A program made the translations under genes and the position numbers. A stretch of 64,000 nt of DNA from Roseibium algicola (lineage in GTDB: Bacteria > Pseudomonadota > Alphaproteobacteria > Rhizobiales > Stappiaceae), in contig NZ_CP019630.1 in assembly GCF_001999245.1 (NCBI RefSeq), positions 4,059,001 to 4,123,000 on the forward strand, given 5' to 3'. Below, one piece after another: positions 49,783 to 58,026 of the stretch. How positions within the stretch are numbered: the stretch's first letter is position 1; each line of letters starts with the position of its first letter. The notes beneath the pieces are model-generated. The model did not search any database, was not told where the DNA came from, and worked only from the letters and a program-made list of their open reading frames with translations.

Positions 49783-51783
49783 ATGAGCAGAGACAAGGAC
49801 GATGTCTTCAGGCCGAAACCGGGCCGAATTCGGAGCCTGGGCGGCACGAAGTCGAAGAGCTATCTCAACCGGGTGCTCCACCAGATGTCCGCCGAGCGAG
49901 CGAGCGGTGCAAGCCCCAAGCTGTCCACGAGGTTCACCGGCCGCCGGATCGGACGCGGCAACGATTGGCTGAACCGGCACCGCGCAGGTCACCGGTTCGC
50001 TCCCGCCACCAGGCGTGTCGTCATTAAATCCCGCATCGTCAAATTGGCGGGAAGGAGCGGGAGAGGCGGGCTTGGCGCGGCGCGGGCCCACCTCCGCTAC
50101 CTGCAGAGGGATGGTGTTTCCAGGGAGCAAGAACCCGGCCGGCTCTACGATGCGAACAGCAATGAGGCGGACGGCCGCGCCTTCCTGAAACGCAGCGAGG
50201 ACGACCGGCACCAGTTCCGTTTCATCGTGTCACCGGAAGACGCTGTCGAGCTTGAGGATCTGAAACCCTTCGTCCGCGATCTGATGCGCTCGATGGAACA
50301 GGATCTCGGCACCAAACTCGATTGGGTGGCCGTCGATCATTTCAATACCGCCCAGCCCCATTCCCATATCCTTCTGCGCGGCCGGGACGATCAGGGCAAG
50401 GATCTCATAATCGCCAGGGATTATATCGGCCATGGCATGCGCCGGCGGGCGAGCGAACTTCTGACTTTGGAACTTGGACCACAAACAGAGCAGGAATTTC
50501 GCCAAAAGCTTGCGCGGCAGGTCGGACAGGACCGGTTCACGGATCTCGACCGGCGCCTGCTCCGCCAGGCAGGAAACGGGCTGCTCGATGTTGGAGCCAG
50601 CAAAGCGTCTGCGAACGAACGGTCCTGGCAAACACTCAAGGCAGGACGTCTTCGTGTCCTGGAACAGCGAGGACTTGCAAATGAGGTCGCGCCAGGCCAG
50701 TGGCAGCTTTCGGCCAAACTGGAAGCGACCCTGCGGCGTGCAGGCGAGCGCGGCGACATTATCAAGACCATGCACCGCGGTTTGAAAGCAGCAGGACTGG
50801 ATGCGGGTGCTTCCGACTATGCAATTTTCGATCCCGGCGATCCGCGCAGCCGAACCGTAACAGGCCAGGTCATTGACCGGGGACTGCACGATGAGCTGAA
50901 TGAAGGGCATTACATCCTGGTCGATGGCGCCGACGGCCGCGTCCATCATGTCGCTCTCGATCCGCGCCAGGATATGGAGGATCTGCCTCTTGGTGCCGTC
51001 GTCGCAGTCGAGCCGGTGGGGCAGGGCATCAAAGAAGCGGATCGTATTATCGCCGACCTGGCGAGGCAGAATGGCGGGATCTATGCGCCGGAGGTGTCCC
51101 GGAGCAATCCCGGAGAGGTCTCGGAGGAGGTCGTCAAAACACATATCCGCCGGCTCGAAGCCCTCCGGCGCCAGGGTATCGTCCAGCGCAACGCCGATGG
51201 TTCCTGGAAAATTCCGGACGATTTCGAGGAACGGATCACCGGCCTTGCAATGAATGAGACGCGCTTTCCTGCGCGTGCAACCGCACTTTCCTATCTTTCG
51301 CTCGAAGCTCAAGTCGGCGCGGACGGGGCCACCTGGCTCGACCGGCAACTGCTCGACGCAAAGCCTCTCCAGCTTCGAGGCGGGCGGTTTGGAAGCCGTG
51401 CAAACTCGGCAATTCAACGTCGGCAAGAGCATCTGATCGAGCAGGGGCTGGCCGAGCGGAAGGCAGGGAGGATCCGCTTCAGGCGCAATCTGTTGCAATT
51501 CCTGCGGCAAAGGGAGCTGAGTGCGGTTGGAGCCAAGCTCTCGAATGAAACCGGACTTACCTTTGTTGAAACACCTGATGGGGAACGCGCGGAAGGCGTC
51601 TACAAGCGGTCTGTCAAGCTTGCCAGCGGCAGGTTTGCAATCCTGGAAAAGTCAAAGGAGTTCAATCTTGTGCCCTGGCGGCCGGTCCTCGAACGCCAGC
51701 GTGGCAAATTGGTCTCCGGACGTCTTCGTGGGGCAAGCATGTCCTTCGATTTCTCGCGCAAACGCGGGATGGGCATCGGGTAA
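49783..51783 (+). CDS. rlxS: Relaxase with DUF3363 domain (RlxS-like)
   Basis: A 666-residue MOBP-type relaxase. The N-terminal domain contains ARAHLRYLQRDGV with the candidate nicking Tyr, and the metal motif VDHFNTAQPHSHILLRG (His-rich motif III). The C-terminal half is DUF3363. It nicks oriT and pilots the strand to the recipient through the TraG/Trb apparatus. It is the last gene of the rdfS-DUF2840-traF-rlxS series, after a 250-bp gap containing the oriT candidate, and is convergent with hipA. Confidence 0.9.
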   Translation: MSRDKDDVFRPKPGRIRSLGGTKSKSYLNRVLHQMSAERASGASPKLSTRFTGRRIGRGNDWLNRHRAGHRFAPATRRVVIKSRIVKLAGRSGRGGLGAARAHLRYLQRDGVSREQEPGRLYDANSNEADGRAFLKRSEDDRHQFRFIVSPEDAVELEDLKPFVRDLMRSMEQDLGTKLDWVAVDHFNTAQPHSHILLRGRDDQGKDLIIARDYIGHGMRRRASELLTLELGPQTEQEFRQKLARQVGQDRFTDLDRRLLRQAGNGLLDVGASKASANERSWQTLKAGRLRVLEQRGLANEVAPGQWQLSAKLEATLRRAGERGDIIKTMHRGLKAAGLDAGASDYAIFDPGDPRSRTVTGQVIDRGLHDELNEGHYILVDGADGRVHHVALDPRQDMEDLPLGAVVAVEPVGQGIKEADRIIADLARQNGGIYAPEVSRSNPGEVSEEVVKTHIRRLEALRRQGIVQRNADGSWKIPDDFEERITGLAMNETRFPARATALSYLSLEAQVGADGATWLDRQLLDAKPLQLRGGRFGSRANSAIQRRQEHLIEQGLAERKAGRIRFRRNLLQFLRQRELSAVGAKLSNETGLTFVETPDGERAEGVYKRSVKLASGRFAILEKSKEFNLVPWRPVLERQRGKLVSGRLRGASMSFDFSRKRGMGIG

Positions 51784-51791
51784 GCAGCGTC

Positions 51792-53111
51792 TCAGGGGCA
51801 TTCCCCGCTCTCGGCTATGTCCAGCCGCTGGTTGCTCCTGATGTCCTGAATGCGGTGCGCATCTATCCCGGTCTCTTCGGCAATCGCCGGCCAGTGCTGA
51901 ACGGCCTCGTGCACCTGGCCGACAATTTCCCTGGCGCGTCCGCGCTTCATCGAAGCAAGCCTGGCGCAGGCCTCAAAATCTGCCATGACGAACCTGTCCC
52001 GCTTGCCGTTCAGCGTCATCTGGTGGGAACTCGTCCAGTCGCCTGAGGGATTGTAGCTGTAAGTCACGTCAAAGGCCGGAGACAGCGACCAGCTGCCGGA
52101 CCGGTCCATCAGGAAAGCAATGTTCTTGACGTGATCGTCCTGATTACGGGCAATGATGTTGAAGGCCATGCGGCGGAATTGCTCTTCGACAGCTTCGATC
52201 GGCAGGCCTAACTTGCGGATCGTCTGGAGTGCCTGCTCGTAGGAATAGGCGCCGGCGCGCTTGAAGTCGAAATGCTCCATCGCGCAGAGCGATTGCATGT
52301 GGAACTTGCCACCCGTTTCCGTCCTGTCGAAACGCCTGGTCATGAAGTGATTGCGGCCGCCTTCCTTCAGGAGACGGCATTCGCTCATCTGGATGCCCGC
52401 CTCTTTGGCCATCCGGTAGTAGGCATATTCGATCAGGCCATAGCCCGCGGGATCTTCAAGCTCCTTGTCGCGGTTGCCGGAAACGCCGTCGAATTTTATA
52501 AGCCAATAGCTGAAACCTTCACCGGCCGATACCTGTCCCGACCGGACTTCTCCGGTCTGATCGTTCCAGGCGATGATGGCTTTTGCTCGCGCGCCGCCTG
52601 CCGAGGTGCCGACACGCAGGATGTCGCGCAAGGTCCCCTCCCGGTCGTCTGGGAGAAACGAGCCTTGCAGATTGTTGCGTTTGGTCAGGATCTCGCTTGC
52701 GAGCTCGACCAGGGCCGCGACATCAACGTCGACGGATCTGTCACCGACCGGCCCGATCGCCGGCTGATACTCAAGCGCGCCCATGCCCCGTGCGCCGGTA
52801 TAACAAAGCCGCTCCACCGGATTGAAGGTATCAGGCGTTCGGCCCTGGCGGGCAAGCCAGGCATTGATCAAGGCGTTGCCGAAATCGTCCGGAAGAGAGT
52901 CCGCGAGCAGTCCAGGTAGTCCGTGATAGGTCGGACGAGGTAAAGCAGGGAAATTGTAGATCCGGTCCGAGAGCGGCATTGTGAGCGGGGAGATTTCAAT
53001 TCCGCTAGACCGGAAGACCGGATCGTATTCGAAATTACCGATCGCGCCGTCCGCATCCCAGCTTACTGCCCCGATATCCCGGCCCCACAGCCTGACTATT
53101 GCCGTTGTCAT
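51792..53111 (-). CDS. hipA: HipA-like kinase toxin
   Basis: A 439-residue HipA-family Ser/Thr kinase. The N-terminal HipA lobe (LPDDFGNALINAWLARQG; GARGMGALEYQP) is followed by the kinase core: GTSAGGARAKAII (P-loop-like), YWLIKFDG with the ATP-binding Lys, ARNQDDHVKNIAFL (catalytic Asp and Asn) and SPAFDVTYS (metal Asp). HipA kinases halt translation, classically by phosphorylating glutamyl-tRNA synthetase. It overlaps the antitoxin gene by 4 bp. The insertion between rlxS and traG suggests a maintenance role for the element. Confidence 0.92.
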   Translation of the reverse strand: MTTAIVRLWGRDIGAVSWDADGAIGNFEYDPVFRSSGIEISPLTMPLSDRIYNFPALPRPTYHGLPGLLADSLPDDFGNALINAWLARQGRTPDTFNPVERLCYTGARGMGALEYQPAIGPVGDRSVDVDVAALVELASEILTKRNNLQGSFLPDDREGTLRDILRVGTSAGGARAKAIIAWNDQTGEVRSGQVSAGEGFSYWLIKFDGVSGNRDKELEDPAGYGLIEYAYYRMAKEAGIQMSECRLLKEGGRNHFMTRRFDRTETGGKFHMQSLCAMEHFDFKRAGAYSYEQALQTIRKLGLPIEAVEEQFRRMAFNIIARNQDDHVKNIAFLMDRSGSWSLSPAFDVTYSYNPSGDWTSSHQMTLNGKRDRFVMADFEACARLASMKRGRAREIVGQVHEAVQHWPAIAEETGIDAHRIQDIRSNQRLDIAESGECP

Positions 53112-53458
53112 TCATCGTCTCCCCAGGACCAGGTGCCTTTTTCCCGTGGTTCCTCTTGAGGAGACGAGGCGCGCTTGCGGGTTTTTCCATGCTGCTTGGC
53201 TTGCTGGATGGGGCTTAAGGGCGGGGGCGGCACCAGAGCGTCGAAATTCTGCAAGAGGCCGTGCGCACGCAAGGCCCGGATCAAACTGGTCGCCTGAACG
53301 GATTCCCCGTCTTCAAGCCGCATGAGCGTCCGTTTCGAAATGCCTGCCTCATCGGCGAGTGCCTCCTGCGTCAGGTCGCGGTTGAGGCGATAACGGGAAA
53401 GCCGGTCTCCGAGTTCTCTCATGATGGCTTCGTCAGAACTGTCTCGCGATATCTGCAT
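53108..53458 (-). CDS. hipB: HipB-like XRE antitoxin
   Basis: A 116-residue protein with a Cro/CI HTH (LSRYRLNRDLTQEALADEAGISKRTLMRLEDGESVQ) and a Pro- and Lys-rich C-terminal tail (VPPPPLSPIQQAKQHGKTRKRASS). The stop overlaps the hipA start by 4 bp. It should neutralise HipA and repress the operon, with several dyads upstream. Confidence 0.9.
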   Translation of the reverse strand: MQISRDSSDEAIMRELGDRLSRYRLNRDLTQEALADEAGISKRTLMRLEDGESVQATSLIRALRAHGLLQNFDALVPPPPLSPIQQAKQHGKTRKRASSPQEEPREKGTWSWGDDE

Positions 53459-53903
53459 GATGTGCCAATTCTGTCACCTAATGGCTTTATTCCAGCTTAA
53501 GATGACATGTTTGGCACTTTATGGAAAGGAGAATTAATTTTGTTAAGTGACAATAATGGCATATTATCGCGATAAATGGAGAGATAAATGGCAAAAATGT
53601 CACTTTATGAGTTTGCGCAGGTCGAGGTCCGCTTTTCCGTCCTTCTAAGAAATGACCTCGTGAAACGAGGAGAATCGAAGGAAGCCGTTTCCGGGTGCAA
53701 ATCATACCCTGGAAATCAAAAGCTCCAATCCCGATTGATGCTGACATCGGCCGCTACCCGAAAATCGACTGGATGAAACCGGAGCAAGCTTCCCTGGATA
53801 TGCCCAACTTGCAGTCCTTGGATTACCTTGGTGCCGATCTCATTGATTAACAAACCAAATTCCGCCGATCTTCTGCCCGGCTTCAACGAGCGGCAAGAGA
53901 TCG
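53459..53903. promoter_or_regulatory. AT-rich hipBA/traG intergenic region with dyads and gene fragments
   Basis: Lower GC than its surroundings. Dyads include GTGCCAA (53462-53468)/TTGGCAC (53511-53517), GTGACA (53547)/TGTCAC (53598) and the palindrome TTATCGCGATAA (53564-53575), all suitable as HipB-type operators. A 62-codon plus-strand ORF (53588-53776) and a GTG-initiated 51-codon ORF (53695-53850, containing PIPIDADIGRYPKIDWMKPE) may be pieces of one broken small gene. No function is recognised. Confidence 0.5.
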
Positions 53904-55931
53904 ATGACACCCACCAAACTCCTTATAGGTCAGATTGCGATCGTTTTTTCGATCGTCATTGGTGCCGTTTGGGCGGGAACGCAATGGGCAGCATATTCGC
54001 TGGATAACCAGCCGCGGCTCGGGCCGTTCTGGTTCGAAATTGCCGGATATGAGGTTTACCTGCCCTGGCGCCTGTTCGAGTGGTGGTATGCTTTCGATAG
54101 CTATGCTCCGGACGTTTTCAACACGGCAGGGACCATAGCAGCTTCCGGCGGTCTGGCAGGGGTTGCGGTTGCGATTGCCGGATCGCTTTGGCGGGCGCGT
54201 CAGAACCAATTGGTGACCACCTACGGCTCTGCGCGCTGGGCAACCAGAGCCGAGATCGCAAAGTCCGGGCTCACCCACGACAAAGGTGTATTTCTCGGAC
54301 GGTTAAACGACCGGTATCTGCGCCATGACGGGCCAGAACACGTCATGTGCTTTGCACCGACACGGTCGGGCAAAGGCGTCGGCCTCGTCATTCCGACCTT
54401 GTTGAGCTGGCCGCATTCTGCGGTCATCCACGACATCAAGGGTGAAAACTGGCAACTGACCGCAGGCTGGCGCTCGCATTTCTCCCATTGCCTGTTCTTC
54501 AACCCGACCGATCCGGCAAGCGCCAAGTACAATCCTCTTCTGGAGGTCCGCAAAGGTCCCTTCGAAGTCCGCGATGTCCAGAACATTGCAGACATTCTTG
54601 TCGATCCGGAAGGCGCGCTCGAGCGGCGCAACCATTGGGAAAAAACCAGTCACTCCCTGCTCGTCGGCGTGATCCTGCATGTCCTTTATGCCGAAAAGGA
54701 AAAGACACTCTCCCGGGTTGCTACTTTCCTCTCCGATCCCAAGCATTCCTTTGAGCATTCGCTGCGCGTCATGATGCGCACAAATCATCTGGGCTCAGGC
54801 AACGATCCAAAGGTTCACCCTGTCGTTGCCCAGGCGGCGCGTGAGCTCCTGAACAAATCCGAGAACGAACGTTCCGGCGTTCTCTCAACGGCCATGTCCT
54901 TCCTTGGCCTTTACCGGGATCCGACAGTCGCGGAAACAACGAGCGCATGCGAGTGGCGGATCGCCGATCTGAAGGATGCGAAAAATCCGGTCTCGCTTTA
55001 TCTGGTCATTCCGCCGTCAGATATCTCCCGGACCAAACCGCTCGTCCGATTGATCCTCAATCAGATCGGGCGCCGCCTGACAGAACGCCTGGAGGGCGAC
55101 AAGAAGAAGTCCCGGCAGCACCAGCTTCTGATGATGCTGGATGAATTCCCCGCGCTCGGACGGCTCGATTTCTTCGAAAACGCACTCGCATTCATGGCCG
55201 GCTATGGCGTGCGCAGCTTTCTGATCGCCCAGTCCCTCAACCAGATAACCAAGGCCTATGGCGAGAACAATTCCATCCTCGACAATTGCCATCTTCGCAT
55301 CGCGTTCGCGGCCAATGACGAACGCACGGCAAAGAGGATCTCCGACTCGCTCGGGACCGCGACGGAACTCCGGGCACAACGGAACTACGCCGGTCACAGG
55401 CTCGCGCCCTGGCTCGCGCACGTCATGGTCTCCCGCCAGGAAACGGCACGTGCGCTCATGACACCGGGAGAAATCATGCAACTGCCGGCGGACGAGGAGG
55501 TCGTCATGATCTCCGGTCACCCGCCGGTCAGGGCCAAAAAGCTCCGTTACTTCGATGACAAAAACCTTTCGGGCCGGGTCCTCCCCCCGCCTGGCCTGAA
55601 GGCGGGCGGTCCGTTTGAGGATCGCCCGCCGACCCGACCTGACGATTGGACCGGCCTCACGCGAACGCCTCGTGCTGACCTTGAAAAAATCCAGCAGCAA
55701 ACGGCGATCAGCTCCGACGAAGACGAAGGCGGTCTCCAGCGCCACCCGGCTTTGCCGGAGGAAGTGCCGACGCCGACCGAACCTGAAATTGCGCCTGATG
55801 CCGGTCTCCTCGACGACGACTTCGACGCCGCCAACGCAAACCGCCTCACGCAACTGAACCGAACCACTGCTGCCGTCCGCCGCGCGCATGCGATGGACCA
55901 CTCAGACGACGACCTGCTGCCCGGATTTTAG
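53904..55931 (+). CDS. traG: TraG/VirD4 type IV coupling protein
   Basis: A 675-residue inner-membrane ATPase that links the relaxosome to the secretion channel. It has two N-terminal membrane helices (IAIVFSIVIGAVWAG; GLAGVAVAIAGSLW), Walker A in FAPTRSGKGVGLVIP, IHDIKGENW, Walker B in LLMMLDEFPALGRLDF, and a C-terminal acidic tail. It is the first gene of the traG-RHH-trb operon, 10 bp before the RHH gene. Confidence 0.95.
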   Translation: MTPTKLLIGQIAIVFSIVIGAVWAGTQWAAYSLDNQPRLGPFWFEIAGYEVYLPWRLFEWWYAFDSYAPDVFNTAGTIAASGGLAGVAVAIAGSLWRARQNQLVTTYGSARWATRAEIAKSGLTHDKGVFLGRLNDRYLRHDGPEHVMCFAPTRSGKGVGLVIPTLLSWPHSAVIHDIKGENWQLTAGWRSHFSHCLFFNPTDPASAKYNPLLEVRKGPFEVRDVQNIADILVDPEGALERRNHWEKTSHSLLVGVILHVLYAEKEKTLSRVATFLSDPKHSFEHSLRVMMRTNHLGSGNDPKVHPVVAQAARELLNKSENERSGVLSTAMSFLGLYRDPTVAETTSACEWRIADLKDAKNPVSLYLVIPPSDISRTKPLVRLILNQIGRRLTERLEGDKKKSRQHQLLMMLDEFPALGRLDFFENALAFMAGYGVRSFLIAQSLNQITKAYGENNSILDNCHLRIAFAANDERTAKRISDSLGTATELRAQRNYAGHRLAPWLAHVMVSRQETARALMTPGEIMQLPADEEVVMISGHPPVRAKKLRYFDDKNLSGRVLPPPGLKAGGPFEDRPPTRPDDWTGLTRTPRADLEKIQQQTAISSDEDEGGLQRHPALPEEVPTPTEPEIAPDAGLLDDDFDAANANRLTQLNRTTAAVRRAHAMDHSDDDLLPGF

Positions 55932-55941
55932 AGGAATTTCG

Positions 55942-56451
55942 ATGAAGCCCCGTTTGAATGTCCATATTTCGCACGAACTCTCCGAGCGGGTGGAAATTGC
56001 CACCAAACGTCCCGGAGTGACCAAAGCCGCCGTCGTCGAAGCTGCTCTCCTAGGGTTTTTCTCCAGGGAATTTGACGACCAGCGTGACGGCGCCTTGGTC
56101 CGAAGGCTCGATCGGATAAGCCGTCAATACGACCGTCTTGAGCGGAACCTCTCCATCGCGACCGAAACGCTCGCTCTCTACATCCGCTTTTTCCTGACGG
56201 TCACGCCGCCCTTGCCGAACGCGGATCAGGATGCGGCCCGGGCGCTCGGCAAGGAGCGGTTTGAATATTTTACGACGCAGCTCGCCAGGCGGCTTGCTGG
56301 TGGCAAGAACATGATCCGCGACGTGCTGGATGAAATCAGTGCCGGCGAGAGCGAGTTCTTCACCGAGGCCGAAATCGAAGCTCTGCGCTCGGTACGCAAG
56401 GACCAGTCAAATTCCCGCGAAGGTGAAAACCTGGAGACGAGCGATGAATGA
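55942..56451 (+). CDS. Ribbon-helix-helix protein between traG and trbB
   Basis: A 169-residue protein with an N-terminal CopG-type RHH domain (LNVHISHELSERVEIATKRPGVTKAAVVEAALLGFF) and a helical C-terminal part with a hydrophobic stretch (ETLALYIRFFLTVTPPLP). It is the usual companion of traG and trbB in this operon type and may be a relaxosome accessory or autoregulator. ATG 55942 follows GAGGAA. It overlaps trbB by 8 bp. Confidence 0.85.
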   Translation: MKPRLNVHISHELSERVEIATKRPGVTKAAVVEAALLGFFSREFDDQRDGALVRRLDRISRQYDRLERNLSIATETLALYIRFFLTVTPPLPNADQDAARALGKERFEYFTTQLARRLAGGKNMIRDVLDEISAGESEFFTEAEIEALRSVRKDQSNSREGENLETSDE

Positions 56452-57424
56452 CCGTCTCCTGTCTACGACCCGCAACCGCCGCCGGTCAATGCTGGCAACG
56501 GCCATGGGCCCGCAGATCGCCGATGCCCTCGCCGACAATTTGACAACCGAGGTGATGGTCAACCCCGATGGAAGGCTGTGGCTTGACCGGCATGGCGAAG
56601 GCCGGGTTGCCACCGGTCAAAGGATCGGTGCGGACGAAGCAGAACGAATCATCCGGCTGGTCGCAAGCCATATCGGACAGGAGTGCCATTCCGGTGCTCC
56701 CATAGTCTCCGCCGAATTGCCGGAAACAGGCGAACGTTTCGAAGGCTTGCTTCCCCCTGTCGCACCGGCACCCTGCTTCTCGATCCGAAAACCGGCGAAC
56801 GTCCTCTACTCGTTGAGTGATTATGTCGGTGCGCAGATCCTGACGCCTCTTCAGGCGACTGCCATTCGCGAGGCCATTGAATCTCATCAGAACATTGTCG
56901 TCGTAGGCGGAACCGGCTCGGGCAAGACAACACTGGTAAATGCCATGTTGGCTGAGGTCGCTCTGGGCGGCGACCGGGTGATCATCATCGAGGACACGCG
57001 CGAACTTCAATGCGCGGCTGAAGATTGCGTGAACCTTCGAACCAAGTCTGGCACCGCCTCCCTTGCCGACCTCGTGCGCTCGACCATGCGCCTGCGTCCG
57101 GACCGGATCGTTGTCGGCGAAGTCAGGGGACCGGAAGCTCTCGACATGCTCAAGGCCTGGAACACCGGACATCCGGGCGGAATTACGACGCTGCACGCCA
57201 ACTCAGGCCATGCCGCGCTCTACCGGCTTGAGCAGCTCATTCAGGAAGCTGTCATCACCGTGCCGCGGCGCCTCATCGCCGAAGCAATCGACATCGTCGT
57301 CTTTCTGAAGGGGAGGGGACCGGGACGGCGTGTTGAAACCGTCTCGTCTCTCAAGGGCCTCGATGCCAACGGCGACTATCGCCTTGAAACTCTGACACCC
57401 GTGCCATTCGCCTCGACAACCTGA
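56444..57424 (+). CDS. trbB: TrbB conjugal transfer ATPase
   Basis: A 326-residue VirB11-family hexameric ATPase. Walker A is VVGGTGSGKTTLVN, followed by an Asp box (IIIEDTRELQC), Walker B/His box (RIVVGEVRGPEALDMLKAWNTGHPGGITTLHANS). It powers assembly of the mating channel and pilus. The start overlaps the RHH gene stop. Confidence 0.96.
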   Translation: MNDRLLSTTRNRRRSMLATAMGPQIADALADNLTTEVMVNPDGRLWLDRHGEGRVATGQRIGADEAERIIRLVASHIGQECHSGAPIVSAELPETGERFEGLLPPVAPAPCFSIRKPANVLYSLSDYVGAQILTPLQATAIREAIESHQNIVVVGGTGSGKTTLVNAMLAEVALGGDRVIIIEDTRELQCAAEDCVNLRTKSGTASLADLVRSTMRLRPDRIVVGEVRGPEALDMLKAWNTGHPGGITTLHANSGHAALYRLEQLIQEAVITVPRRLIAEAIDIVVFLKGRGPGRRVETVSSLKGLDANGDYRLETLTPVPFASTT

Positions 57425-57439
57425 AAAAGGGAGCCACAT

Positions 57440-57769
57440 ATGACCCGATCTGATTTTGTGTTTCGCCGACTTGCGGACGTTGCCTCTGCATCCACCATTG
57501 TCCTCATCCTCACCGCCAGGGCTCATGCGGCTGGTTCCGGCATGCCCTGGGAAGCGCCTCTCACCCAGATCCTGGAATCCATCGAAGGTCCGGTTGCCCG
57601 TATTGTCGCGGTGATGATCATCGTCATTACAGGACTGTCGCTCGCCTTCGGGGAAGCCTCGGGCGGGTTCCGGCGCCTGATCCAGATCGTCTTCGGCCTT
57701 TCCATCGCCTTTGCCGCCACATCGTTTTTCCTTTCATTCTTTTCCTTTGCGGGCGGAGCGCTTGTCTGA
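57440..57769 (+). CDS. trbC: TrbC pilin
   Basis: A 109-residue VirB2-like pre-pilin: signal region (VASASTIVLILTARAHAAG) and two hydrophobic helices (IVAVMIIVITGLSLAFG; IVFGLSIAFAATSFFLSFFSFAGG). It would be processed and cyclised by TraF. It overlaps trbD by 1 bp (TGATG). Confidence 0.92.
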   Translation: MTRSDFVFRRLADVASASTIVLILTARAHAAGSGMPWEAPLTQILESIEGPVARIVAVMIIVITGLSLAFGEASGGFRRLIQIVFGLSIAFAATSFFLSFFSFAGGALV

Positions 57770-58026
57770 TGGCCGTTCAAGGATTTGAGATCCCGCTCCA
57801 CCGCGCGTTGACCGAGCCCATCCTGATGGGCGGTGCGCCGCGCACTGTTGCGATCGCCAACGGCACGCTCGCTGCCGCTCTTGGGCTGGGCCTTCAGCTT
57901 TGGAGTGCGGGTGCCGCTGTTTGGCTGATCGGGCATGCGATCGCCGTCTTTGCCGCACGCAAGGATCCCGCCTTCATGGATGTCCTTGCCCGCCATATCC
58001 GACACAAGGGCTTTCTTTCATGTTGA
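57769..58026 (+). CDS. trbD: TrbD, VirB3-like
   Basis: An 85-residue inner-membrane protein of the VirB3 family (FEIPLHRALTEPILMGGAPRTVAIANGTLAAALGLGLQLWSAGAAVWLIG; FAARKDPAFMDVLARHIRHK). It overlaps trbC by 1 bp and trbE by 7 bp. Confidence 0.93.
   Translation: MAVQGFEIPLHRALTEPILMGGAPRTVAIANGTLAAALGLGLQLWSAGAAVWLIGHAIAVFAARKDPAFMDVLARHIRHKGFLSC

Noticed and set aside
50230..51510. 426-codon ORF antisense to the relaxase
   Set aside because: It mirrors the relaxase coding frame and has no recognisable feature or ribosome binding site.
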